Shown in pieces: positions 1 through 12,700 of a stretch of DNA of 64,000 nt. Both the position numbers and the translations under genes were made by a program. This DNA comes from Micractinium sp. NFX-FRZ (taxonomy: Eukaryota; Chlorophyta; Trebouxiophyceae; Chlorellales; Chlorellaceae), in the NCBI GenBank assembly GCA_029339195.1, contig JAPTJF010000117.1, forward strand, positions 62,001-126,000. The letters run 5' to 3'. Each line of letters opens with the position of its first letter. The stretch's first letter is position 1. The notes below the pieces were generated by a model. The model was given only the letters and a program-made list of their open reading frames with translations, did no database searches and was not told the DNA's origin.

Positions 1-700
1 GTTGCTGTCACAGAACCTCAGCAAAACTCACATCCAGCCCTGACTCTTACCTGAAGTTGATGCCCACCGCCTTGACAGCCACCAGCACCTGACCAGGTGC
101 CAGGGGAGTGGTGGCATCCACTGCCAGGGGCGCCAGGTTCTGGAGGGCACCGCGTGGCTGGGGGAACAACTGGAATGCAGGGAGCATGGACTTCACGACG
201 CTCTGTTGCAGGGTAGCAGCCACCAGGCTGCCGCCTTGCACAGAGTGGCCGTAGCTGCTGCTGGCCAGCTCAGCATTGGCTGGCAGCAGTGCCAGAGGTT
301 GGCCGGCGGGGACAGCCATCATGACTGCAGATGGTGCGTCCGCCGGTGCCTGCTGCTGCAGGTCCAGGGCTTGAATGCTGAAGGTCGAGAGCTCTTGAGC
401 CATTGTGCGAGCAACGGCCCACAGCCCTGCCGCCTGCACGGCGGCACCAGCAGCCCCAGCACCAGCAGCAGGGCTGGCGCTGGAAGCCGGATGGGCACCC
501 CGAGTGAGGAGTGCAACAGACTGTAGGCCTCCAGCCACCGCCTGCTGCCCCACAGCAATGGCAGCCGCCGTGGCTGCAGAGCTGCCAGCATCGCCGGTCA
601 GCGCAAGCTGCCTGCTGAGGGTGGCAGCGGATGCCGCCTCGGCAGCGGCAGTTGCCGCAGCGCTGCCTCCGCTGGCATGAGTGAGCCACTCCAGGGAGTA
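1..700 (-). other. PKS module 4 structural KR subdomain and start of enoylreductase (ER4), cut by the window edge
   Basis: A Gln/Ala/Ser-rich structural segment leads to [15 protein letters not shown] at about 50-100, the same ER opening as in module 1 ([12 protein letters not shown]). An intron donor follows at about 50 and the rest lies beyond base 1. Module 4 is therefore expected to be fully reducing, like module 1, provided a KR follows. Confidence 0.85.
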
Positions 701-3700
701 GAGCCACTGCTCCTGCTGCACCTGCCCGCCACTGCTGGCTGCTGGCGGTGCTGCCGCTGCTGCCGCCGCCTTGGCCGCACGCTGCCTGGAAGCATACGGC
801 AGCTGCTTGGGAGCTGTGCTGCCCATGGGGCGAGCCTCCATCCTGCTGACTCTGCACCCAGCCAGGCCAGAGCGGCTGCTGGCAAGGCAGTAGTCAGTAA
901 AGGTTGCATCACTGTCCGAAGCAGCTGGCTCAGTTGAGGGACGTGCCAGTGCCAGGCAACCGCTGCTGCTGCCCTCGGGGGCCGTCCTGCTGCCCAGCAG
1001 CAGCAGGGCAGCGCCTGTGGGGATGCGCAGGCGTGAGTCAGCGCCAGCTGGCACAGCTGCCAGCTGGAGGCAGCAGTCCAGCACAGCTGGGGACACGGTG
1101 ACCGCTGAGTCATCGTGCTGTGGGCGTGCCAGCTCAGCACAGGCTGCCGCACTGCGCTGCTGCAGTGTGAGTGCCAGCAGCTGCTTGGCAGCGCTGGCAA
1201 ACGTTGGCTGCTGGTTGGTCTGTGAGCCGGGGGCTGCCCGGGCAGGGCGTGCCCGCTCGGCTCCCACCACGGCAACACAGCCATCCACATGTGTCGTGGG
1301 CTTGCTCCTGCTGCCGCCTCCCACAGATGATGCAACTGCCATGGCGCCATCTGCTGGCGCATAGCTGGCCTGCAGCAGCACAGAGCTGCTGCCAGAGGCT
1401 GGCTGAGGCAGCAGCAGTGGGGCCATGATTGCCACATCTGCCAGCGCTGCCTCGGTTGCCGCGCTGCCGCCGCTGGAGCCGGCAGCTGCCAGCATGGCAG
1501 CAGCCGACCCAGCCAGCTCAAAGAAGCCTGCTCCTGGGAAGACGGGCCGCCCAGAGACTTGATGGTCCCACAGGTAGGCCAGGCACGCGCTGCCGGCAGC
1601 GCCTGGCCCTGCCAGGTGGCACTCCAGCACCGCCCGCGGCCGGCCCTTGCCTGCCGTGCGGAACGACTCGAACAGGCTGCAGGTGGGTGAGGGAAGGGAG
1701 GCTCAGAACAGGTCCATGCCACAAGAGTAGTGCAAATGAAACAGCGACACATCAGTGCGTTGAGATGCAGCCGTGCATGCACTACGAGGAAGTAAGTTGA
1801 AGCCCTCTGACCAGGACCTCACCTGTGGGCTGCAGGGGACACCCAGTAGCGGTGGCGCTGCCAGGCAGTGCCGGCCCCTGTGGGGGCCACAAGAGCAGCC
1901 TCCAGGGGTGCGGCAGCCAGAAGGGCGTGTGCATTGGTGCCCTGGAAAGCAAAGGCGCTGGTGCCGATGGCTGACTGGGGGGCTGCCTCGTCAGCGGCGC
2001 CAGCTGGCGGCACGCCCAGCGCAGCAGGCTGACGTGGCACCGACCATGCGCCAGGCTGTCGCTCCATGAGGGCTGACACGTATTGGTTCATGCCGCCCAA
2101 GTGCAGCACTGGCAGCTTGAGGGTGTGAGTCAGCGCCAGCTGGGCGTGAGTCAGACCCACGATGCCCGCAGCAGGCTCAGCGTGACCAATCCACGACTTG
2201 CTTGCCATGAGCACCACCGGACCGCGCCGGCTGCCGCCGTTGAGCACTGCCGCAGCAGCGCCCACCTCGATTGGGTCACCCAGTGCTGTGCCCGTGCCGT
2301 GCATGCTGAGCGCTGCCACCTCAGCAGCCGCCATGCTGGCAGTGCCCAGTGCAGCCCGCATCACCTCCTGCTGGCTGGGCCCGTTGGGTGCTGTCAGGCT
2401 GCTGCTGCGCCCGTCCTGGTTGACGGCGCTGCCCGCCAGGAAAGCCACCGCTGCATCCCCACCACCAGAAGAAGAAGCAGCGTGCATAAACAGTACGCCG
2501 CAGGCCTCTGCACGGCCGTAGCCATCGGCAGCAGCACTGAGCGCCTTGCAGCGTCCATCTGGGGCCAGCATGCCGGCTTTCTGGGCGATGGCTGAGGTCT
2601 CTTGATGAAGGATAAGGTTGACGCCGGAGGCCGCCGCCGAGGCGCACTGCCGCAGCTGCAGGCCGTTGAAGGCCATGTGCACGCTGACCAGGGCAGACGA
2701 GCAGGCTGCAGGCAGGCAGGGGGTAGGGGCGAGGGGAGGGGGAAGGCATGCAGCTTGAAGCTACATGGTCGTGTGTGCAAGAGTGCACATGTGCCGGTAC
2801 ACGTCAGCATTCAAGCCGCCTCCAGCGTGCACGTTTGCACGGCTGTTCCTCCTGTGAACATGCCCAGACTGTCCCTACTTGTCTCACCTGTGTCGATGGT
2901 CAGTGCGGGGCCGCGCAGGCCGAAGCTGTAGCTGATGCGCCCGCTGACCACACTGGCTGTGGTGCCCGTGGCGGTGTAGGCGGTCACGCCCAGCGCGTCA
3001 GAGGCCAGGCGGCCGTAATCCTCAAAAGAAGTGCCCACAAACACGCCACAGGCGGATGCCTCCGGGCGCTGCAGGCAGGCAGAAGGAAGCTTGAAGGTCA
3101 GGCAGCAAGGCGAGTGAGCTTCATGGTTTTGCCCTCCCTTGCGCAAGAGGGTCACGAATTACGCCTCAGGCGGGCAACCAGCTCGCTTACGTGCAGCACG
3201 CCGTTGCCACCGCTGAGCAGCGCCTCTGCCACTGTCTCCAGCAGCAGGCGCTGCTGCGGGTCCATCAGGAGCGCCTCGGCGTCGCTGACGCTGAAAGAGG
3301 CGGCGTCAAAGAGGTCCACCGCCTGTGAACTCAAAAAGAACAAATGAGGAGGGCAGGAGGCGGGACAAAGATGTTGGTGTGCAGTGTGAACCATAGCTGC
3401 CGTGCAGTGAGCTAGCGCGGGCAAGCTGCGGTTGTCGGATGAGGCAGGCATACCCATACACTGAAGCACTGCCATTCAAGCATGAGCTGCCAGCCTGGGC
3501 TTGCCTGCAGCATGCTGGTGAACCGGTAGGGCAGGCCCCCAACCAGGGCCGGCGACAGGCGGTCCAGGTCCCAGCGAGACAGGCCCACAGGTGCCATGGC
3601 GTCTCGGCTGCACTCAAGGTAGATAGCAAGAAGTCGTGAGGCAGAAGGTTCGCAGCATGACAAAGCAAGAGGTTTAGTACATGTTGGGATGCACGGTGAG

Positions 3701-6700
3701 ACACACAGAACAGTGCAGCGACCCTAGCATAGCATGACCCGCAGGCCCCCCTCCCAGGCCTACCTGGCGGGGTCGCCACCAGCGATGATGCCAGCTGGCT
3801 GCCGAGTGACTAACGCTGACACTGCCACAGTATTAGCTACGCCCATGCTGGGCATGGCCAGGTCGTATGCTCCGGCACCCACTGCCAGAGATCCATCCAA
3901 CAGGTTGGAGAGAAAGGCTGCCTCTGCTCCGCCAGCGGATGCTGAGCTGGCATCGGCGCCAGCTGGCGCCAGCAGGGTGCTGACGTGGCGGGCGATGGCC
4001 GCCACGGTGGGGTAGTCAAACACCAGGGTGCCTGGCAGCTCAATGCCCAGCCGGGCCTCCAGGCTGTTCCGGAACTCAACTGCAGCAGTGTTAGAGGGGG
4101 GCGGGCCAGGCAGGCAGAGAGAAGGTGTGCAAGAGAAGTGAAGTAAGCCACGTCAGCAGATTGAGAGAAGCCTTGCAAGAATCTTCCAAAGGCGCAGATC
4201 AGTGGGCGAAGGTCAAACAGCTCACTGGACAAGCCTCAAGCACTGCAGATAGACGCAGTCAGCCTGCAGTCATGGACCGTTTGGAACCCGCCGCCCACCT
4301 GAGCTCAGGGAGTCGAGGCCCGCCGACATGAGCGGCGCGTCGTCCGCCACGTCAGCACCCAGGATGCCACGTGCCACGTCAGCCACCTCGCCCTGGACAA
4401 ATGCCAGGTGGTCAGCGTCCATAGCAGCTGCCACATCAGCCGCAGCTGCCGCCGCGGTATCGGAAGAGGCTTCATCTGATGTGGCCATGCCAGCTGGCGC
4501 CTGGCTGGCAGCGATGAAGCCGGCAATGGCTGAGATGGTGGGGTAGTCAAAGACCAGGGTGGAGGGCAGTTCCAGGCCCAGCTTGGCTTCCAGGCTGTTC
4601 CTAAACTCCACGGAGGACAGGCTGTCCAGGCCTGCTGCCATGAGGGGCTCGCTAGGTCCAACCTCAGCCCCCAAGATGCTGCGGGCAGCAGCTGCCACCT
4701 CCGTGGCGACGTGCTGCTGGAACGCCTCCACTGCAGCCTGCTGTGCCTGCTGTGAAGCGCTGCTCGGTGCGGCAGCCCGCCGCGCCGGGACAACGCGCTG
4801 CGGCGCTACCCTGCGTGCGCTGGTTGCCTGCCGCGGTGCCACAGTTGCGGGCTTGGCCGCTACGGCTGTCTCGTCGGCATACGCAGCAAACATGGGGGGC
4901 ACAGGCTTGCCGCCCAGCCTGCCAATGAATTGGGGCCAGTTAAAGGGCACTGCCGTGAAGAGCCCCCCGCCGCAGCTACTGCCTGCAGAGCCTCCGGAAG
5001 CCACCAGCAATTCGCGGAGTGCGCTCAAGCCAGCTGGTGCCGTGATCATGTCCATTCCCATGCGCTGCACACGCAGCATGGTGGAGCGGTCCTGCGCCGC
5101 CATGCCGCCGCCAGCCCAGGCGCCCCACTGCACGCTGGTCGTGGGTGCGCCCTGCACAAAGAGAAAGAGGGAAGCATTGGGCGCCAGATCAGTGCTTGGG
5201 GAACAGCTGTGTATTGACACGTCTGCGTTTGCTTCAATGCAGAATGCTGCTGCCTACCCCACAGCTGCACAGCTACCCCACCCACCTCTTGCTGCAGAGC
5301 GGCAGCCATTGCGTCCAGAGTGGCATTGGCTGCGCTGTAGTTGGCCTGCCCGCCAGAGCCCAGCAGCGCAGCGACTGACGAGAAGAGCACCTCTGCCGCT
5401 GCCGGCTGGGTCGTCAAGGCATGGCGCCAGCGCCGGGCGGCAGCCACTTTTGGGGCAAACACTGCCCGGATGCCAGCTGGCGCCTGCTTTGCCAGGGTGG
5501 CGTCTGCCAGCACACCGCCAGAATGGAAGAGCGCTGCCAGCGGCAGCTGGGATGCAGCACCGCTGGCGGACAGTACAGCTGCAGAGCCCTCGCTGCCAGC
5601 CACATCAGCCATTGCTAGGGTGATGGCTGTGGCACAGCGCTCCAAAAGGGCTGCCAGGCTGGCGCCTCCGTCGCCGCCAGCTAGGCGCCCGGTGCGCCCG
5701 ATCAGCACCAGCTCCGCTGCCAGCTCAGCATCATCCACCCAGTCGGCAAGCACCGAACCAAGAGAGCCCATGCCACCTGTAACCGCCACCCGGGCGTTGG
5801 CAGCCTGAATTGCCGCCAGCTGGCCACCTGGCAAAGCTGCGGTGGAGGCTGCTTGCGAAGAGGAAGGCTGTAGGGTGGCTGAGTATGCAAGGCGGCTTCT
5901 GATGGCCTGGCCGTATGCATCGGCTGCCGAAGCTGTTGCCGTAGCAGAGGCGGCCAGATGGAGGACAGCTGTGCCGACAGCTGGCGCGCTGCCAGGTGCC
6001 AGGATGTCGGCATCAGAGGCGGCTACAGAGGCAGAAGTCTGCTCCAGAGCCACAGAGCGCAGCATGCCCCAGAGCAGGCTGCTGCCTGCGCTAGACACAC
6101 TGCTGGCTGATGGAGCAATTGAGAGCTGCGGCTGTGCTGCTGCGGTGAGCAGGTGCATGCTGCCCTGCTGCTCCGCCACCGCGCCTTGGAAGGCAGCCAC
6201 GCCGTTGCTGCAAAGCGCTGCAGGCTCGCAGCTGCGAATGTCGAGAGCTGCGGCGGAAGTGCGCGGAGATGGCAGGCCCGCCAAAAGCTGTGCCGTGGGC
6301 TGCTGCACTGCCCACCGGACCTCGTACAGCATGCTGCTCTTGGCCGCTGCTGCCGCAGCAGTGGTTTGAGGCTGAGCTGTCAGTGGCTTGGCCTGCAGGC
6401 CGCTGATGCTGCAGGCTGCGCTGCCAGCTGGTGCCAGCAGGGAGTAATTGATAACTGAGAGCGCAGGCGTGTTGACCAGCTGCAATGCAGCAGCTGTGTA
6501 GACCTTGTCTTTCAATGCGGAGCTGCTGCCAGTGGTGGGCAGCAGCAGAGTTTGAATGCCGGCAGGCACCTTCAGCTGGCCGGCTGCAGCTGCTGGCAGG
6601 GCACCCAGGTGGAGACAGGTGTCCAGCACAGCAGGGGACAGCGTGACGTCCCTGGCATGCTGTGCTGAGTCATCAACGGCCGCTACATAAGCAGGCTCAG

Positions 6701-9700
6701 CTGCCAACCCCGCTGCTTGCTGCTTGGCGACCATTGCCATGCGCAGTGAAACAACTGCAGATGGTGCAGCCGCTGCCTCAGAGCGGCCTGCGACGGCGGC
6801 CAGCATGGCACGAAGGTGCACGCTGCGCTGCCCTGCTGAGGCAATCTCCACCGCCCCGCTGCTGGCATCAAGCTTGAGCACCACTGCAGGCGCTGCCTGT
6901 CGCTGTCCAGCCACAGCCGCCAGAGCTGGCAGGACCAGAGGGGCTGGGATGCTGACTCCGGACAGCGCTGCGCTGCCTGTGCCCTGCACCAGGGTTCCAG
7001 CCGCTGCAGCCGCGAGCTCAAAGAAGCCTGCTCCAGGGAACAGGGCCTGGCCAGAGACCCGGTGGTCCCACAGATAGGCCAGCGCCGGCAGGTCCAGCTG
7101 GGCGTGCATGGCCACCGAGCGGCTGCCAGGCGGCACCGCGGCACTTTGCAGGGCTGCACACAGGGAGGGGCAAGAGGATGCGCGCAGTTTATAGTCGAAT
7201 GTTGGCAGGGCAGGAGATGGACGAGCTTCTGGGTCGCAGGTGCACAGAGCAGCCGCCAAAACTCTCCCACAAAGCCCTCATGGAGTGACCCGCTGTAGGG
7301 AAAGCTTGCCTGCATGGGGGCAAGGCGCCACCCAGAAGCGCTGCTGCATCCAGTGGGCAGCAGGCTTTACACTGCCAGCTCCGCTCCAGCCATCAGCCGC
7401 CAGCACAGCGTGGGCGTTGGTGCCCTGGAAGGCAAATGCGCTGACGCCAGTGACAGCTGGGCCGGTGCCAGATGGCATGGCGCCAGGCTGGCGGGCCACC
7501 GCCCAGTTACCGTGCTTGCTCGCCATCTCCATTGCGCCTGCAAGAAGTGGCAGTAAGGAATGTGGCTTACACGGCAGCTTCCTAAACGCACATAAGCACA
7601 TGTCCATGGCCGCATGCCTCTCGCAGAAGCATGAAACCGTGCAGAGGCAGCAGCGTGTCTCACCGGTGACATATGGGTTGAGGCCAGCCAGGTGCAGGAT
7701 GGGCAGCAGCGCCCGCTGGCCCAGGGCGGCCTGTGCGTGCGCCACACCCACCATGCCTGCGGGGAATCAAAGACACGGCCAAGATGCAACTTGCAGTGGG
7801 TTGGCGGAGCAAACTGCATAAACAGCCGCCACTGTGCGGTGTTAAACAGAGGCTGTTGATGCCATGCAGGATACACACAGAGCAGCAAGCAACAGCAATC
7901 AGCACCTGCGCCAGGCTCGGCGTGCCCGCTCCATGACTTGGCGGCCATCAGCGCCAGCGGGGCGCCAGCGGGACGCCGGTCCACCAAGGCGGCTGCCAGG
8001 GCACCCACCTCGATGGGGTCGCCCAGGGAGGTGCCTGCAGGGAGATGGAAAGGTAGAGTCAGGCAGGTGGTCGGGATTCATGTTGCTGGCCCCCAGTGCG
8101 ACCAGCTCAAGACAGCTGTCAGCGGTGGCCATCTATGTTTCCGTAGACGAGAGCTGCTCAACTGATCAGCCCCTCACCTGTGCCGTGCATTTGCAGCCCT
8201 GTGACTGCACCAGGCTCCACCCCGCCAGAGGCCAGCGCCGCCCTCACAACGTACTGCTGGCTGGGCCCGTTGGGCGCCGTCAAGCTGCTGCTGCGCCCGT
8301 CTTGGTTGACGGCAGTGCCTGAGACTAATGCCAGGGCACTCCCTTCCCCAGCTGCCGTCAGTGGCACAAGCAGCATGACGCCACATGCGTCTGCACGGGC
8401 ATAGCCGTCAGCTGCAGGGCTGAGCGTCTTGCAGCGGCCATCCAGGGCTAGCATGCCGGCCTTCTGAGTCATCGCGGTGGTGTTGGGCGTCAGCAGCAGG
8501 TTGACGCCGGCGTTCAGTGCGGAGGGGCACTGCCCCAGGGCCACGCTGGAGAAGGCGATGTGCAGGCTGCAGCATGGGGTGGGTTGAGAAAACACCTAAG
8601 ATGACAGGTCTCGGAATGTGAATGTGCTCTGTTTCTGGCCACAACATCCGAGTAACCACTGAACAATGCTGCATGGGTGAGGAGCAGAACGGGAGCCACC
8701 CTGCCTGCAGAATCATTCATTCCATCAATGCAATCTAGTTATGAGTGTCCAGAAATTGCGCACTGCAGGTGAGCAGCGCCCCACCTGACGAGGGAGGAGG
8801 AGCAGACGGTGTCCACCGGCAGGGAGGGGCCCTTGAGGCCGTAGGTGTAGGACAGGCGGCCCGCGGCCACGCTGACTGTGAGGAAGCCGGTGGCTGAGTA
8901 GGGGGTGAACCCGCGGGTGGTGCGCTGCACAGAGTGGGATTGGGGGGCAGGCAGGTGTAGCATTTGTGAATACTGCTGCTGCAGTGGCGGAGAAGGGGTG
9001 ACATCCCCGGGAGTGGCGCTGAACAATTGGAGGATGGACGGCGGATGTGGATGCAGTGGTACATGGATAGCTGGCCGCCCTCCCCAGGGGCAAGCAACAG
9101 GCAGCGTGGCGCTGCCACACAATCCCACTTGAGCGAGGGCACATGCCAGCTCAGTACAACACGGCACAGGTGGAGAGGAGGCCCACCTGCGCCAGCTGGC
9201 CGTACTCTGTTGACGTGATGCCCACAAACACGCCCGCCCCGGCCACAAGCTCCGCACGGATGCCGCCGCCAGCAGAGCTGCCGCCGCTGCCCGCCGCGCC
9301 TGCTGCCAGCAGCGCCTCGCCGGTGGCCTCCAGCAGCAGGCGCTGCTGTGGGTCCATAAAGAGCGCCTCGTTGTCGCTGATGGAGAAGGCAGAGGCATCA
9401 AACTGGTCCACCGCGTCCAAGAAGATTGAGAACCTGCGTAGCCATGCGAGAGGGAGAAGAGATGCCCCAGATGAAGCAGGGCGTGTTATGCTGGGAGAGT
9501 AACTGGTGGGCTAGCATCCTGAGGAGATGATGCGGAACAAGGCAGGTCAGCCCTCTGTGGAGCTGGGCAGGCAGGCAGGCAGGCAGGCACACGTGCTGTG
9601 TTGCCTGCCGCACCTGATGGGGGCGGTGCCCAGTGCGGCCTCCTGCTCTCCCAGGTCCCAACGCTCCAGGGGCACCGCCGAGGTGGCGTCCACTGCCGCC

Positions 9701-12700
9701 ACGTCAGCACGCAGCGCGCCCTGCAAAGAGACAGGGATATTGTTGCGAGTTTTCCTTGCATGAAGAAGTCGATGGGGGGTTTCAGATACCAGTGGCTGCG
9801 TGTTGCTGCATGTGCAGACGAGCAGGCATGCAGCGGCAGCAGGTCGCAAGGATGGAGGCGTACCTTGGGTGAGCGGGTGGCGAGGGACGCCACCGCCAGA
9901 GAGCGTGTCCCAGCTGGGGCTACCTGGCTTGCCACCAACCTGCCAGAAGCAAACAGGTCCAAGGCGCCTGTGGCAGGTCCCACAGCGGCCTCGGCAGGAG
10001 CGGCTGCTGCCAGCCGAGAGGAGATGTAGGCTGATAGAGCCGCTGTGGTGGGGTAGTCAAACACCAGGGTGGAGGGCAGCGCCAGGCCCAGCTTGGCTTC
10101 CAGGCTGTTGCGGAGCTCCACCGCTCCCAGGCTGTCCAGGCCAGCCGCCATGAGCGGCTGCTGAGGGTCCAAGCTGGCGCTGCCCAGAATCTCAGACACA
10201 ACTGCTGCCACCTCAGCAGCCACACGCTCCGCCCGAGCTGAGCTGGCAGCTGCGCTGGCCACAGCTGCGGCGGCTGCGGGTGCTGAGCTGGCAGCGCTGA
10301 GCTGGCTGGCGATCTGGTCGGCCACAGCAGCTGCCGTGGGGTAATCAAAGATGAGGGTGGAAGACAGCCTGACTCCCATCTTGCCTTCCAGGCTGTTGCG
10401 CAGCTCCACCGCCCCCAGGCTGTCCAGCCCAGCTGCCATGAGCGGCTCGCTGGCGCTGACGTCAGCACCCAAGATGCCACGCAGCACGCTCAGCACGTCT
10501 GCCAGCACAGCGGCCTTGGAAACGGAAGGAGAAGCTGCACCAGCAGCTGGCACAGCGGACGCGGTGACTGCCCCGCTGGCGAGCTCTGAGAACAGAATGC
10601 TGCCCCTCTGCTGCTGCTGCAGGGCAGCCAGGCGGTCAGGGAGGAAAGGAGCAGCGGCCACAACTGCCGGGCCTTGCTCGGCACCAAACAAACGGTGGAG
10701 CGCAGCCAGGCCGGTGGCAGGGTCGACCATCCCCATGCCCATGCGCTGCACGCGCAGAGCGGTGGAGCGGTCCTGGGCCGCCATGCCGCCGCCTGACCAG
10801 GCGCCCCACTGCAGGCTGGAGGTTGGGGTGCCCTGCAGATTTGGGCAGGGGGGGTGAAGGGCGGGGAGCGTGCCAGGTGGGGTGGACAAACCTGGCACTG
10901 CGTGCATCAAAGCTGCCAACAATGATCCAAAACATTCTCACACCAGTGCACTGCCCTTACCTGCAGCTGTGCCCGCTGAGCTGCCACATCTAGCGCTGCG
11001 TTGGCTGCGCTGTAGTTGGCCTGGCCTGGGGAGCCCAGCAGGGATGCCACCGAGGAGAAGAGGAGGTTGTGGGCAGCAGGTTGCAGCAGCAGTGCGCGCT
11101 GCAGGAGCTCCAGGCTGACCACCTTGGGTGCAAACACGGTGTAGATGCTGCCAGCTGTCAGGTTTGCCAGCAGGGCATCTGCCAGCACACCGCCGGCATG
11201 CAACAGCCCTGCCAACGGCTGCTGGCCAGCTGCTGCGTGCAAAGCTGCAGCCGCATCTGCAGACAGCGCGGAGTCACAGCCGGCAATGGCGACGGAAGCT
11301 GGGCTGCTCAGGAGGGTAGCTGCTTGGTGGGTGTCGGCCAGCCGGCCGCTGCGCCCCAGCAGGCTGAGATGCCCGGAGCTAGCATCAGCCTGCTCGCTGC
11401 TGCTGGACCTGGCAAGGTAAAGAGCGATCAGCTGGCCAAGAGTGCCAGTGCCGCCGGTGATGATAACTGCACCCTGCTGTGCCTGCTGTGGTAGGCCTGC
11501 CATGTGCTGCTGGCCTGGGGCGGGAGCACAGGGGAGCAGCACGGGCCTGAAGGCAGCACCCGAGCAAAGCTCAACGCCGTGCACATCTGCTGCCGCTTCA
11601 GCTGCCGCTGAGCTGCCCAGCACGAGTGACGCTGAGCCTGCTGCGCTGGCTGTGCTGGCAGAGACGCTGTCACTGAAAGTCACGCTAAAGTGGCTGCTTG
11701 CATTCTCTTGAGCGGCTGCCTTTAGCATGCCCTGCAGCAGGCCAGCTGCCATGAACGCTGGCGCCGTGCGAGCCGGCGTGACAGCCGCCGCCAGCGCACC
11801 AGAAGCGGCCACCAGTGCCGCACCGCCGCTGCTCTGCTGCAGGGTTGCAGTGCCTGCCGCGGCCAGCTGCTGGGGAGTGGGAGCTTTGCTGTTGAACACC
11901 ACTTCTGCAGTACCAGAGGCATACGTGGCGGGCACTTGGGTGGAAGCTGCCTCGGCAGCCACCCACAGAGTCTGGTAGAGAAGCTTGCCATCTGTGCTGG
12001 CACGGCTGGCGCTAGCGCTGCCAGCCGCTGTGACTGCTGCGCTTGCAGCCGTGGCCAGATGCCCCAGGGCGGGCAGGCGGCCCAGGGAGCGGGCCTCCAG
12101 CCCTGCCACCTGGCAGAGGCTTCCAGAACTGCTGCTGGCCCCAGCCAACCGGTAATCGTTTGTGATACTGCCTGCTGCCTGAGCCAAAGGTTGACAGCCG
12201 CCGCAAAGCTGCGCCACGCCGGCGCTCCGGCTGTGCGCACGATAGGCCCCGATGGCTGCTGGCACGCGCAGCTGAGGGCGAGCTGAGCTGGCGCCAGCAG
12301 GCAGGGCTCCCAGGTGGAAAGAGGCGTCCAGGCAGGCGGGGTCGATGCCCCTGCCGCCCACCCTGCCGTCCTCGCGCTGACTGGCAATGTCGGCAATGCT
12401 GGCTGGCTGCTGCTGCTGGGTGCGCAGCGCAGAGATCAGCAGCACCAGCAGGACAGGCACAGCGCGCTTGGCGGCATGCTGCCTGTCAGCTGCGGGCTGC
12501 ACAGCTGCCGAGGCTGCCGTCCCATACATGTGCTCCCGGCTGCCCCGCTCCCCGCCGACAGATGCCACCCGAGTGCGGCCCGTGCCCACGTCTAGCTGGC
12601 ACTGCAGCAGCACCTGCTGGCGCTTGCCACCGGCCGACGCTTGCAAGGTGGGGAGCTCCAAGGGTGCAGGGATGGTGGCTGCTGTAAGCATCAGCCTGGC

